Shown: in pieces, positions 44,115-53,335 of the stretch
Layout: each line of letters begins with the position of its first letter
Numbering within the stretch: the stretch's first letter is position 1
Source of the DNA: Gordonia hirsuta DSM 44140 = NBRC 16056
GTDB lineage: Bacteria > Actinomycetota > Actinomycetes > Mycobacteriales > Mycobacteriaceae
Assembly: GCF_000333015.1 (NCBI RefSeq)
Contig: NZ_BANT01000008.1
Location: 1-64,000, forward strand
Direction of reading: 5' to 3'
DNA length: 64,000 bases
Made by a program: the position numbers and the translations under genes
Notes under the pieces: generated by a model
The model's database searches: none
What the model was told of the DNA's origin: nothing
What the model saw: the letters and a program-made list of their open reading frames with translations, nothing else

Positions 44115-46181
44115 CTATTCGGCTGCGGTGGCAGCGTCAGTGGTCGTGGATTCTGCTGATTCTGCCTCGTCTGATGCGGCGGCGTCGGATGCGGCATCGT
44201 CGGTGATCACCGCGAGGACCTCGCCGACCGCCAGCTGGCGGCCTTCGGTCACGGCGAGCACCGAGACCACCCCGTCGGTCGGGGCGGCGATGGTGTGCTC
44301 CATCTTCATCGCCTCCAGCCACAGCAGCGGCTGGCCGGCGACGACGCGGTCCCCCTCGGCTACCGCGATGCGGATCACCGAGCCGGGCATGGGCGCCAGC
44401 AGCGAGCCGGGCCGGGCCACGGCACTGGGGTCGGTATACCGCGGCACCCGGGTCAGGGCCACCGAGGCGCCGGGCCAGTCGACGAACACCTGATCGTCGA
44501 CCACGGTGACGGTGTACCGGCGGGCCACGCCGTCCACGCGCAGCACCACCTCGCTCGGGGTCCAGGAGATCGCGTCCACCCCGGCCAGGTCGGGCAGCTG
44601 CACCCGGCCGCGCTCGATCCGGTAGCGCACCGTGAGCTCATCGTCGTCGTTGCCGGCCGGCAGGTACGTCTTGGACTGGTAGACCGACGGCAGGTTCCGC
44701 CAGCCCGACGGCAGACCGGCGTCCACCTGGGCTTGCACGCGGGCCGCGGCCGACTGCGCCAGGGCCGCGGCGACCGCGGCCACCTGCACCGCACGCGGAT
44801 CGGCCAGCGGCGCCGACAGCTCCGCGAGCCCGACGGTGTCCAGGTAGGCGGTGTCGGTGTCGCCGGTCAGGTACTGCTCTTCGCGCAGGATGTTGACCAG
44901 CAGATCGCGGTTGGTCACCACGCCGTGGATCTTCGCATCGGCCAGGGCCCGGGCGAGCATGGCCGCGGCCCGCGCGCGGGTCGGCGCCCAGGAGATCACC
45001 TTGGCCAGCATGGGGTCGTAGAAGGTGGAGATCTCGCTGCCGTCGGCGATACCCGAGTCGACCCGGATACCGGGGCGCGCCAGCAGCCCGAAGTGCCCGT
45101 CGGCCGGGATGTCGATGGTGTGCACGGTGCCCGACTGCGGCTGCCAGTCCCGGGCGGGGTCCTCGGCGTACAGCCGCACCTCGATCGAGTGCCCGGTCGC
45201 GGCCGGCTCGGTCGGGTCGAGCTTCTCGCCCTGGGCCACCCGCAGCTGCCAAGCCACCAGATCGGTGCCGGTGGTCAGCTCGGTGACCGGGTGCTCCACC
45301 TGCAGGCGGGTGTTGGTCTCCAGGAAGAAGAACCGCCCGTCGGCCGAGGCCAGGAACTCCACGGTGCCGGCGCCGACATAGCCGATCGACGACGCCGCGG
45401 TGCGGGCCGCGTCGTACAGGGTGGCGCGCATATCGCCGCCGATCCGTTCGACCAGCGGGGCCGGGGCCTCCTCGACCACTTTCTGGTGACGGCGCTGGAT
45501 GGAGCATTCCCGCTCGCCCACCGCCCACACGCCGCCGTGCTGGTCGGCCATCACCTGCACCTCGATGTGGTGGCCGCGCTCGATGTAGGGCTCGCAGAAG
45601 ACGGTCGCATCGCCGAAGGCCGATTCGGCTTCGCGTGCGGCGGCGGCGACGGCCTCGTCCAGTTCGCTCAGTTCCCGCACGATCCGCATACCGCGGCCGC
45701 CACCACCGGCGGAGGCCTTGATCAGCAGCGGCAGATCGGCGGCGGTGACCGCGGCCGGATCCAGATCGGCCAGCACCGGCACGCCGGCGGCGGCCATGGC
45801 CTCCTTGGCGTTGACTTTGGAGCCCATCGCGGTGATCGACGACGGCGGCGGACCGATCCAGATCAGGCCCGCGTCGATCACCGCCTGCGCGAATTCGGCG
45901 TTCTCCGACAGGAAGCCGTAGCCGGGATGGATGGCGTCGGCACCGGCCTGGCGCGCGGCGGCGATCACCAGATCACCGCGCAGATAGGTCTCGGCGGAAG
46001 TGGAACCGGGCAGAGCCACGGCCGCATCGGCGGCCCGCACATGCGGTGCGTCGGCGTCCGGGTCGGAGTAGACGGCCACGGTGCCGATGCCCATGGCCCG
46101 GCAGGTGGCGAAGACGCGGCAGGCGATCTCGCCGCGGTTGGCCACCAGGACGGAGGTGATGACGGGGGTGGTTGCGCTCAT
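44115..46181 (-). CDS. Biotin carboxylase / biotin carrier subunit (AtuF/LiuD-like)
   Basis: A 688-aa alpha subunit. Biotin carboxylase domain (VLVANRGEIACRVFATCRAM, ATP-grasp KASAGGGGRGMRIV, GTVEFL) and the C-terminal biotinyl domain with LWLEAMKMEHTIAAP, Lys being the biotinylation site. It charges biotin with bicarbonate for the partner carboxyltransferase (7 nt upstream). Length fits geranyl-CoA or methylcrotonyl-CoA carboxylase alpha subunits. The extreme C-terminus ends in an Asp/Glu/Ser/Ala-rich tail. Confidence 0.9.
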   Translation of the reverse strand: MSATTPVITSVLVANRGEIACRVFATCRAMGIGTVAVYSDPDADAPHVRAADAAVALPGSTSAETYLRGDLVIAAARQAGADAIHPGYGFLSENAEFAQAVIDAGLIWIGPPPSSITAMGSKVNAKEAMAAAGVPVLADLDPAAVTAADLPLLIKASAGGGGRGMRIVRELSELDEAVAAAAREAESAFGDATVFCEPYIERGHHIEVQVMADQHGGVWAVGERECSIQRRHQKVVEEAPAPLVERIGGDMRATLYDAARTAASSIGYVGAGTVEFLASADGRFFFLETNTRLQVEHPVTELTTGTDLVAWQLRVAQGEKLDPTEPAATGHSIEVRLYAEDPARDWQPQSGTVHTIDIPADGHFGLLARPGIRVDSGIADGSEISTFYDPMLAKVISWAPTRARAAAMLARALADAKIHGVVTNRDLLVNILREEQYLTGDTDTAYLDTVGLAELSAPLADPRAVQVAAVAAALAQSAAARVQAQVDAGLPSGWRNLPSVYQSKTYLPAGNDDDELTVRYRIERGRVQLPDLAGVDAISWTPSEVVLRVDGVARRYTVTVVDDQVFVDWPGASVALTRVPRYTDPSAVARPGSLLAPMPGSVIRIAVAEGDRVVAGQPLLWLEAMKMEHTIAAPTDGVVSVLAVTEGRQLAVGEVLAVITDDAASDAAASDEAESAESTTTDAATAAE

Positions 46182-46188
46182 GGTTTCC

Positions 46189-47787
46189 TCACATCCGGAA
46201 GACGCCGAAGTTGTCGGTGCCCTCGATCGGTGCGCCGGCGATGGCGGACAGGGTCATACCCAGCACGGTGCGGGTGTCGCGGGGATCGATGACGCCGTCG
46301 TCGTAGAGCATCCCGGACAGGAACATCGGGACCGATTCGGCTTCGATCTGGGCTTCGATCATGGCCCGCAGACCGGCGTCGGCTTCCTCATCGACGGTAC
46401 CGCCGCGGGCCTCGGTGGCCGCACGGGAGACGATCGAGATGACACCGGCCAGCTGCGCCCCGCCCATCACCGCCGATTTGGCGCTGGGCCAGGCGAACAG
46501 GAACCGCGGATCGTAGGCCCGACCGCACATGCCGTAGTGTCCGGCGCCGTAGCTGGCGCCCATCAGGATCGAGATGTGCGGGACGGTTGAGTTGGAGACC
46601 GCGTTGATCATCATCGCCCCGTGTTTGATGATGCCGTTCTGCTCGTACTCCTTGCCCACCATGTAGCCGGTGGTGTTGTGCAGGAACAGCAGCGGGGTGT
46701 CCGAGCGATTGGCCAGCTGAATGAACTGGGTGGCCTTCTGCGCTTCGGCAGAGAACAGCACGCCCTGGGCGTTGGCCAGGATGCCGACCGGGTAGCCGTG
46801 GATGCGGGCCCAGCCGGTGCACAGCGAGGTGCCGTATTCGGGTTTGAACTCGTCGAAGTCGCTGTCGTCGACCACTCGCGCGATCACCTCGCGCGGATCG
46901 AACGGGATCTTCAGGTCCGGCGGCACGATGCCCAGCAGCTCTTCGGAGCTGTAGCGCGGTTCGGGTGCCGATACGGCCGGGGCGGGCCCCTGCTTACGCC
47001 AGTTGAGGCGGGCGACGATGCGCCGGCCGATCCGGATCGCGTCCTGCTCGTCCTGGGCCAGATGGTCGGCCAGACCCGAGACGCGGGCATGCATCTCGGC
47101 GCCGCCGAGCTCCTCGTCGTCGCTCTCCTCACCGGTGGCCATCTTCACCAGCGGCGGACCGCCGAGGAAGACCTTGGAGCGCTCCTTGATCATCACGACG
47201 TGGTCGCTCATACCGGGCACGTACGCCCCGCCGGCGGTGGAGTTGCCGAAGACCAGCGCGATGGTGGGGATCCCTGCCGCCGACAACCGGGTCAGGTCGC
47301 GGAACATCCGTCCGCCGGGGACGAAGACCTCTTTCTGGGTGGGCAGATCGGCACCGCCGGACTCCACCAGGGAGATCACCGGGAGACGGTTCTCCATCGC
47401 GATGTCGTTGCAGCGCAGGATCTTGCGCAGGGTCCACGGGTTGGAGGTGCCGCCCTTGATGGTCGGATCGTTGGCCACGATCAGGCATTCGACGCCCTCG
47501 ACCACACCGATGCCGACCACCACCGAGGCGCCGACGGCGAACTGGGAGCCGTAGGCGGCCAGCGGGCACAGTTCCAGGAACGGCGAATCCTCGTCGAGCA
47601 GCAGCTCGATCCGTTCGCGCGGCAACAGCTTGCCGCGTTTGTGGTGCCGGGCCACCGAGCGTTCACCGCCGCCCTCGATCACCTTGCGGAACTCGACGTC
47701 GAGTTCGGCGAGTTTGGCGTTCATCGCCTCGACGTTGGTGGCGAACTCCTCCGACGTCGGGTCCAGTTTGCTGCGCAGGACGGTCAT
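46189..47787 (-). CDS. Acyl-CoA carboxylase carboxyltransferase beta subunit (AtuC/LiuB-like)
   Basis: A 532-aa beta subunit. ATG 47787 overlaps the preceding stop (ATGA). The N half has KRGKLLPRERIELLLDEDSP and VESGGADLPTQ; the C half has LLFLHNTTGYMVGKEYEQNG and GASYGAGHYGMCGRAYDP. FLHNTTGYMVG is typical of methylcrotonyl-/geranyl-CoA carboxylases rather than propionyl-CoA carboxylases. Pairs with the biotin subunit downstream. Geranyl-CoA is favoured by AtuA in the operon, but 3-methylcrotonyl-CoA cannot be excluded. Confidence 0.88.
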   Translation of the reverse strand: MTVLRSKLDPTSEEFATNVEAMNAKLAELDVEFRKVIEGGGERSVARHHKRGKLLPRERIELLLDEDSPFLELCPLAAYGSQFAVGASVVVGIGVVEGVECLIVANDPTIKGGTSNPWTLRKILRCNDIAMENRLPVISLVESGGADLPTQKEVFVPGGRMFRDLTRLSAAGIPTIALVFGNSTAGGAYVPGMSDHVVMIKERSKVFLGGPPLVKMATGEESDDEELGGAEMHARVSGLADHLAQDEQDAIRIGRRIVARLNWRKQGPAPAVSAPEPRYSSEELLGIVPPDLKIPFDPREVIARVVDDSDFDEFKPEYGTSLCTGWARIHGYPVGILANAQGVLFSAEAQKATQFIQLANRSDTPLLFLHNTTGYMVGKEYEQNGIIKHGAMMINAVSNSTVPHISILMGASYGAGHYGMCGRAYDPRFLFAWPSAKSAVMGGAQLAGVISIVSRAATEARGGTVDEEADAGLRAMIEAQIEAESVPMFLSGMLYDDGVIDPRDTRTVLGMTLSAIAGAPIEGTDNFGVFRM

Positions 47788-48857
47788 GCTTGGTACCCCA
47801 ATCGTTTGGCTGCCAGGGAGAGCAGGATCTCGTTTGTGCCGCCGCCGATGCCGATGATGCGCATATCGCGGTACTGGCGTTCCACCTCGGTGCCGGTCAT
47901 GTAGCCCAGGCCGCCGTAGAGCTGCACGGCCTTGGTCGCCACCCATTCGCCGGTCTCCACGGCGGTGTTCTTGGCGAAGCACACTTCGGCGATCAGATCA
48001 CCGGTGCCGGCGGCGTAGTTGTCGACCACGGCACGGGTGTAGGTGCGGGCCACATCGATGCGGCGGGCCATCTCGGCGACCGCGTCCTGCACGTTCTGCC
48101 GGGCGATCAGCGGTTTGCCGAAGGTCTCGCGTTCGCGCACCCACTCCAGCGTCAGGTCCAGGCAGCGCTGGGCCTGGGCGTAGGCCTGCACGGCCAGGGC
48201 GACGCGTTCGGTGACGAAGGCCTGGGCGATCTGGGCGAAACCCGAGTTCTCCGGGCCCACCAGATTCTCCACCGGGACGCGCACGTCGACGAAGGACAGT
48301 TCGGCGGTATCAGACGAGCGCCAGCCCATCTTGTCGAGCCTGCGGTCGACGGTGAAGCCGGGGGTGTCCTTCTCGATCACCAGCAGCGAGACACCGGCGG
48401 CGCCGGGGCCGCCGGTGCGCACCGCGGTCACCACGAAATCGGCGCGCACCCCGGAGGTGATGTAGGTCTTGGACCCGTTGACGACGTAGTGGTCACCGTC
48501 GCGGACCGCACTGGTGCGCAGGTGCCCCACATCGCTGCCGCCGCCGGGTTCGGTGATGGCCAGGGTCCCGCTGGTGAACAGGGAGGCGAAGACGCCGCCG
48601 GCCACCCCGCGCTCGTGCAGTTCCTCGCACAGGATGCTGGCGTCGATCACATCGCCGCCGGAGCCGCCCACCGACTCCGGATAGGCCAGTCCGATCAGTC
48701 CCAGTTCGGCGGCTTGCCGGTGCAGTTCGCGCGGGATCTCCCCTTCGGCTTCCCACTGGTCCTGGAAGGGCAGGATGTGCCGCTGGGCGAAGCCGGCGAT
48801 GGTCTCGCGCAGAGCTTTGCGTTCGGGGGCCTCCCACACGGGATTGGCGATGGGCAT
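47784..48857 (-). CDS. Acyl-CoA dehydrogenase with an apparent internal deletion
   Basis: A 357-aa acyl-CoA dehydrogenase, ATG 48857 with GAGGAG upstream. Normal N-terminal helices (ALRETIAGFAQRHILPFQDQ) and C-terminal domain (RQNVQDAVAEMARRIDVART, LYGGLGYMTGTEVERQYRD, GGGTNEIL) are present. However, GVFASLFTSG runs directly into TLAITEPGGGSDVGHLRT. About 30-35 residues that normally lie between these parts are missing in frame. Family length is about 385-390. Activity is doubtful. Confidence 0.85.
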   Translation of the reverse strand: MPIANPVWEAPERKALRETIAGFAQRHILPFQDQWEAEGEIPRELHRQAAELGLIGLAYPESVGGSGGDVIDASILCEELHERGVAGGVFASLFTSGTLAITEPGGGSDVGHLRTSAVRDGDHYVVNGSKTYITSGVRADFVVTAVRTGGPGAAGVSLLVIEKDTPGFTVDRRLDKMGWRSSDTAELSFVDVRVPVENLVGPENSGFAQIAQAFVTERVALAVQAYAQAQRCLDLTLEWVRERETFGKPLIARQNVQDAVAEMARRIDVARTYTRAVVDNYAAGTGDLIAEVCFAKNTAVETGEWVATKAVQLYGGLGYMTGTEVERQYRDMRIIGIGGGTNEILLSLAAKRLGYQA

Positions 48858-48940
48858 GTGTCTCCTCGCTGGTTCTTGCCTGGGCACCGGCGATCCGGTG
48901 GCGCGGGTCGTGCGTTGGCGGGGTCGTACGGGATCGTCGG

Positions 48941-50638
48941 TCAGTCGATGAAGCGTTCGGGGATCGGGACGTGCCGCGAGCGCAGCCATTCGCCCAGGCC
49001 CTTGGCCTGCGGATCGAAGCGCACGTTTTCGGCGACGCCGCGGCCCAGGATGTCCTCGATCACGAAGTTGATCGCCCGCAGGTTCGGCAGCCGGTAGCGG
49101 TGGATCGTCAGATCGGCGGCCTCCGGCAGCAGTTCGGCGATCTTGTCGGTGCTCAGGAACGAGTCGAGCCACTGGTACTGCTCGTCGGTGCGCACCCACA
49201 CCCCGACGTTGGCGCTGCCGCCCTTGTCGCCGCTGCGGGCACCGGCGATGGTGCCCAGCGGCAGCTGCGTGACGGGACCGAAGTCGACGGTGGTGTCGGC
49301 GGCCGGATCGTCGTCGTCGATGATCGGCTTCGCGCGCAGCGGAGACGGCGGGATCAGCAGGGTCAGGCCGTCGGGTTGGGTGACCCGGTGCTCCACCAGT
49401 TCGGCGTCGACGTAGCCGGGTTCGAAGATGCCGTACGGCGAACCGTTGCCGGGCGGTGCGGTCAGGGTGAAGCCCGGGAAGGAGGCCAGAGCGAGTTCGA
49501 CGGCGGTGTTGGCGAACGGGCGCCCGACCTTCTGCGGGTCGGTGTCGCGGGCGACGCAGTGCAGGATCGCGCTGGCCTGCTCCTCGGTGGGCGCATCGGG
49601 GCGGTCGTGCCGCACCAGCGTCCACTCCAGCTCCGCCGGGCGGGCCGGCAGGGCGTCGGTGAACTGCTGTTTGAACAGTTCGGCCTTGGCTTCGATGTCC
49701 AGTCCGGTCAGGACGACGGCCACCTCGTTTCGGATGCCGGCCAGGTTGTTCAGCGAGACCTTCAGATCGGTGGGCGGGGCCTCACCGGTGGCCCGGGAGA
49801 TCGCGACGCGGTCGGGACCTTCCTGGGTCAGCTGCACCGAATCCAGGCGCGCGGTCGCATCCGGGTTGTAGTAGCGCGGTCCGCGGACCTCGTAGAGCAG
49901 CTGCGAGGTGACGGTGCCCAGGGTCACCGCACCGCCGGTGCCCTCGTGCTTGGTGATCACCGAGGAACCGTCGCGATGCAGCTCGGCGATCGGGAAACCC
50001 AGGTGCCCCATCGGGATCTCGGTGAAGAACGAATAGTTGCCGCCGGTGGCCTGGGCGCCGCATTCGATCACGTGCCCGGCGATCACCGCTCCGGCGATCG
50101 GGTCCAGATCGCGTTCGGTCCAGCCGAAGGCCGCCGCCGCCGGCCCCACGGTCAGCGAGGCGTCGGTGATGCGTCCGGTGACCACCACGTCGGCGCCGTG
50201 CAGCAGCGCGTTCTTGATGCCGAACCCGCCCAGGTAGGCGTTGGCGGTCAGCGGGCTGCCCAGACCCAGTTCGGCGGCGCGGGAGGACAGATCGTCGCCG
50301 GAGACGAAGGCGATCCGGGCGTCGACCTTGAGCTCGGCGGCTAGTTCGCGCAGCGCGACGGCCAGACCGTGCGGGTTGAGGCCGCCGGCGTTGACCACGA
50401 CCTGGACACCGCGGTCGACCGCCAGCGCCAGGTTCTCCCGCATCTGACGCAGGAAGGTCTTGGCATAGCCCAGCGACGGATCCTTCATGCGGTCGCGCCC
50501 GAGGATCAGCATGGTGAGCTCGGCCAGGTAGTCGCCGGTCAGATAGTCCAGTTCACCCCCGGTCAGCATCTCCTGGACCGCACCGAAGCGATCGCCGTAG
50601 AAACCCGAGGCGTTGCCGATCCGTACCATTTCGGTCAC
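48941..50638 (-). CDS. AtuA-family protein (DUF1446), acyclic terpene utilisation
   Basis: A 565-aa protein. GTG 50638 overlaps the upstream stop (GTGA). DUF1446 hallmarks: [70 protein letters not shown] and [11 protein letters not shown]. The C-terminal [20 protein letters not shown] belongs to the attached AtuA C-terminal domain. AtuA is required for growth of Pseudomonas on citronellol/geraniol, exact reaction unsettled. Its presence is the main reason for calling this operon Atu-type rather than leucine catabolism. Confidence 0.87.
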   Translation of the reverse strand: MTEMVRIGNASGFYGDRFGAVQEMLTGGELDYLTGDYLAELTMLILGRDRMKDPSLGYAKTFLRQMRENLALAVDRGVQVVVNAGGLNPHGLAVALRELAAELKVDARIAFVSGDDLSSRAAELGLGSPLTANAYLGGFGIKNALLHGADVVVTGRITDASLTVGPAAAAFGWTERDLDPIAGAVIAGHVIECGAQATGGNYSFFTEIPMGHLGFPIAELHRDGSSVITKHEGTGGAVTLGTVTSQLLYEVRGPRYYNPDATARLDSVQLTQEGPDRVAISRATGEAPPTDLKVSLNNLAGIRNEVAVVLTGLDIEAKAELFKQQFTDALPARPAELEWTLVRHDRPDAPTEEQASAILHCVARDTDPQKVGRPFANTAVELALASFPGFTLTAPPGNGSPYGIFEPGYVDAELVEHRVTQPDGLTLLIPPSPLRAKPIIDDDDPAADTTVDFGPVTQLPLGTIAGARSGDKGGSANVGVWVRTDEQYQWLDSFLSTDKIAELLPEAADLTIHRYRLPNLRAINFVIEDILGRGVAENVRFDPQAKGLGEWLRSRHVPIPERFID

Positions 50639-51459
50639 TGCTGCTCCTCCTGAGTGCTGTCCTGCGGGGTGGTGCTCTGGCCGGGTTCGCGGCCGCTGCC
50701 GGGCGGGCCGGCGAAGACCTGGGCGATCGTGACCCAGTGGCGGGCGTCGTCACCGATCACCTCCAGGTCCAGGTCGTCGCGGTGCCGGCGCTGGGTCACC
50801 AGCTCGCAGAAGTCCACGGCGGGGCCGCGCACGATATCGGTCGCATCCTCGGGCCCCCACGCCCACAGTTCCCCCGAGGGCGCGGTCAGTTCCCAGCGGA
50901 ACTGCCGGCTGGGCGCCTGCAGGCCGTTGACCATGTAGGCGAAGTCGCGGGTGCGTACGCCCAGGTGCGCGATGTTGTAGATCCGGTCGGTCGACTCACG
51001 CTGCACGCCGAGCGCATCGGCCACGTCCAGCCCGTGCGCCCAGGTCTCCATCAGCCGGGCGGTGGCCATCGACGGCGCCGACATGGGCGGGCCGAACCAG
51101 GGGAGTTTGGTGCCCTCGGGGACGGCGACCAGCGCACCAGCCAGCCGGCCGCGCGTGGTGCGCCAGTCGGCCAGCAGTTCCCGCGGGTCGCGCCGGGCCT
51201 CGGTCGCGGCGGCCTCGTCGACGAAGCCGACCGGGTCGGTCATCGCCTCGGTCAGCTGCGCGGTGAACTCGTCGGGATCGGTGATCGCCACCAGCGAGAC
51301 CCGGTCGGTCCACAGCAGGTGGCCGATCTGGTGCGCGATGGTCCACCCGGCCGCCGGCGTCGGCGTCGCCCACTGCTCGGGATTCAGGCCGGCGACGAGT
51401 TCGTCGAGGGATTCCGATTCGGCATCCAGTGCGGTCACCACGGTGTCGATGAGAGCCAT
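50635..51459 (-). CDS. TIGR03084-family (mycothiol-dependent/DinB-fold) protein
   Basis: A 274-aa protein from ATG 51459. The DinB-like four-helix bundle shows [18 protein letters not shown] with a metal His and [15 protein letters not shown] with another. The maleylpyruvate-isomerase N-terminal type is followed by a C-terminal domain. TIGR03084 proteins are regularly found with Atu-like acyl-CoA operons in actinobacteria; the reaction is unknown, possibly mycothiol-linked. First gene of the nine-gene operon. Confidence 0.82.
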   Translation of the reverse strand: MALIDTVVTALDAESESLDELVAGLNPEQWATPTPAAGWTIAHQIGHLLWTDRVSLVAITDPDEFTAQLTEAMTDPVGFVDEAAATEARRDPRELLADWRTTRGRLAGALVAVPEGTKLPWFGPPMSAPSMATARLMETWAHGLDVADALGVQRESTDRIYNIAHLGVRTRDFAYMVNGLQAPSRQFRWELTAPSGELWAWGPEDATDIVRGPAVDFCELVTQRRHRDDLDLEVIGDDARHWVTIAQVFAGPPGSGREPGQSTTPQDSTQEEQQ

Positions 51460-51488
51460 GCGCCCAGCCTGACAGCCCCTGAATAAAA

Positions 51489-51506
51489 AATCAAGCACGC
51501 TTGATT
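51489..51506. promoter_or_regulatory. Palindromic operator of the terpene/acyl-CoA operon
   Basis: AATCAAGC-AC-GCTTGATT has 8-bp perfect arms and lies 30 nt upstream of the first start codon, flanked by a run of six A. Such 18-nt palindromes are typical of TetR dimers; the TetR encoded at 41529-42134 is the best candidate. Confidence 0.65.
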
Positions 51507-51549
51507 GTTTCTCGGGACAGGGAGGGCTGCCGGGCCCGGCGCGCCGGGG

Positions 51550-51684
51550 CTCACGTGTCGCCCCGCCCCCGGCTCCGGGGCTCACGTGTCGCGCCTCATC
51601 CCATGTGTCGCGGCCTACCCTGCATGTCGCGGTCCTCCCAGCGCGTCGAATGCACCGCGACACGCAGGGTGAGCCGCGACACGC
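51550..51684. repeat. Array of GTGTCGCGG words in direct then inverted orientation
   Basis: GCTCACGTGTCGC (twice), CATGTGTCGCGG and CATGTCGCGG run forward; CCGCGACACGCAGG and CCGCGACACGCGG run inverted. They are spaced 20-30 nt. No gene is seen between 51460 and 51741 apart from the operator. The organisation copies that of the arrays at 5042 and 13203, with a different word. Confidence 0.75.
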
Positions 51685-51741
51685 GGTCGGTCGGCGTCAC
51701 CGCACGCCAGACCGGGCCGCCCGCGTCAGCTGCCGAGGGGA

Positions 51742-52623
51742 TCAGCCGGCGTCGACGGCGTCGAAGCGCACATCCGCCGATCCCGACGCCAGCAGCACTT
51801 CGCCGTCGTACAGCTCGGCGGCGAAGACGCCCAGGCGGCGGCCGACCTTGACCGGGCGGGTGCGCACGGTGATGGTGCGGCCGTCCACGATCGGCGAGCG
51901 GTGGAAGGCGACGGTGAAGTCGAGCAGCTGGTAGTCGACCCCGGCCGGCGTGGTGGCCTGCGCGGCGTACGAGAGCCCCTGGGCCACCACGGCGGCGATC
52001 ACTCCGCCGTGCATGGTGCCCATGATGTTGCTCATCCATCCGGCGGTGGTGCACAGGAACAGCACGTTGCCGTCGTGGGCGTGATCGAGCGCGCCGCCGA
52101 GCAGTTCGCCCAGCGGTCCGAGGGAGGTCCACGCCCGGACCATGCCGTCGATCACCTCGCTACCGGGTTTGGCCGGATCCGGTGTGGCCGGCGTGCCCGC
52201 CGGAGCAGTCGGTTCGGGCAGCTGCATGTGGTCACCTTCGACCACCAGCTCACGCGCGACGCGCACATTGCGGGCCGAGCCGAAGCACAGCGGCCGGCCC
52301 TCATCACCGGTGACCCGGACCGCCGCGGCGCCGTAGCCCGCATCGCTCATCACCAGTTCGGCGACGGCATCGAGTTCCTCGTCCACCCGCGGCCGGTCGA
52401 GCATGGACATCGACATCCGCGCCTGGACCGTCGCACCGGGCCCACTGAAGAAGAACGGCAGCCCGCCGATGTCGTCGAACAGCACCGCCAGGGCGGGCAG
52501 TTCGATCAGGCCGCGGTGGTCGGTGAGCCCGGGCCCGAGGAACTGCACCATCTCGGCGAGTTCGGAACCGGGACGACGGCCCACTCCGAAGGCGGTGAAC
52601 GGGGTACTGAACTCGATCGTCAT
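51742..52623 (-). CDS. Double-hotdog acyl-CoA thioesterase-like protein
   Basis: A 293-aa protein with two hotdog halves. The second has the PaaI/4HBT motif MGTMHGGVIAAVVAQGLSYA and a typical strand FTVAFHRSPIVDG. A Pro-rich linker (LPEPTAPAGTPATPDP) joins the halves. Likely hydrolyses or binds acyl-CoA intermediates. Divergent from the next thioesterase. Confidence 0.8.
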   Translation of the reverse strand: MTIEFSTPFTAFGVGRRPGSELAEMVQFLGPGLTDHRGLIELPALAVLFDDIGGLPFFFSGPGATVQARMSMSMLDRPRVDEELDAVAELVMSDAGYGAAAVRVTGDEGRPLCFGSARNVRVARELVVEGDHMQLPEPTAPAGTPATPDPAKPGSEVIDGMVRAWTSLGPLGELLGGALDHAHDGNVLFLCTTAGWMSNIMGTMHGGVIAAVVAQGLSYAAQATTPAGVDYQLLDFTVAFHRSPIVDGRTITVRTRPVKVGRRLGVFAAELYDGEVLLASGSADVRFDAVDAG

Positions 52624-52669
52624 GATCTAAGTCCTACCAACACCGACCCCCTGACCTACAGTCGGCATC

Positions 52670-53335
52670 GTGGACTTCAGGATCGAAGACATCAGCCCCG
52701 AAGAAATCTCCCGGCGACTGTCGGTGGTCGAGCCGCTCACCGAATCGGTGCGCCGGCTGATCGATGCGGTGATCCGCACCGAGGTCGACGACGCCGAGCT
52801 GATCGCGGCCACAGAGCGGATCGACCAGGTGGTTCAGACTCTGCGCAGTCGCCAGCGTGACGGCAGTTTCGGCACCCCGTACACCCCGACGTTCATCGGC
52901 ATGCCCTGGGGAAACGCCGCGGTAGGCGCCCGCAATGCGATCGCCCCGCCGCTGCAGATCCGCACCGAATCCGGAGTGGCCGAATGCGAGATGGTGCTCG
53001 GCGCCGCCTACGAGGGGCCCGGCGGATGCGTCCACGGCGGCGTCGCGGCGCTGATGCTCGACCAACTGGTCGGGGAGGCCGCCAGCACCGACGGTTTGCC
53101 GAGTTTCACCGGTACCCTCACGGTGCGATACCTGCGTCCGACCCGGCTCGGCGCCCTGTCGGCCCGGGCCGAGGTGACCGGCCGGGAGGGCCGCAAGACC
53201 TTTGTGCATGCGACCCTGTCCGACGACGACGGCGTCACCGTCGAGGCGGACGCCATCATGATCGCGCCCAAGGGGTTCGCACTTCCCGGCGGCGAGGTTC
53301 TGCCGCACCCGGCGACCGCACAGGAGGAAAACTGA
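52670..53335 (+). CDS. PaaI-type thioesterase
   Basis: A 221-aa protein from GTG 52670. The single hotdog domain begins after an ~90-residue helical N-terminal extension; GGCVHGGVAALMLDQLVGEA is the HGG motif with the catalytic Asp following. Translationally coupled to the amidohydrolase (TGATG). Resembles mycobacterial hotdog proteins next to amidohydrolase genes; the CoA substrate is unknown. Confidence 0.82.
   Translation: MDFRIEDISPEEISRRLSVVEPLTESVRRLIDAVIRTEVDDAELIAATERIDQVVQTLRSRQRDGSFGTPYTPTFIGMPWGNAAVGARNAIAPPLQIRTESGVAECEMVLGAAYEGPGGCVHGGVAALMLDQLVGEAASTDGLPSFTGTLTVRYLRPTRLGALSARAEVTGREGRKTFVHATLSDDDGVTVEADAIMIAPKGFALPGGEVLPHPATAQEEN

Noticed and set aside
39907-51459. Plain leucine (Liu) degradation operon
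   Set aside because: AtuA/DUF1446 argues for the terpene-type pathway and no HMG-CoA lyase gene is present. Not excluded, only less likely.
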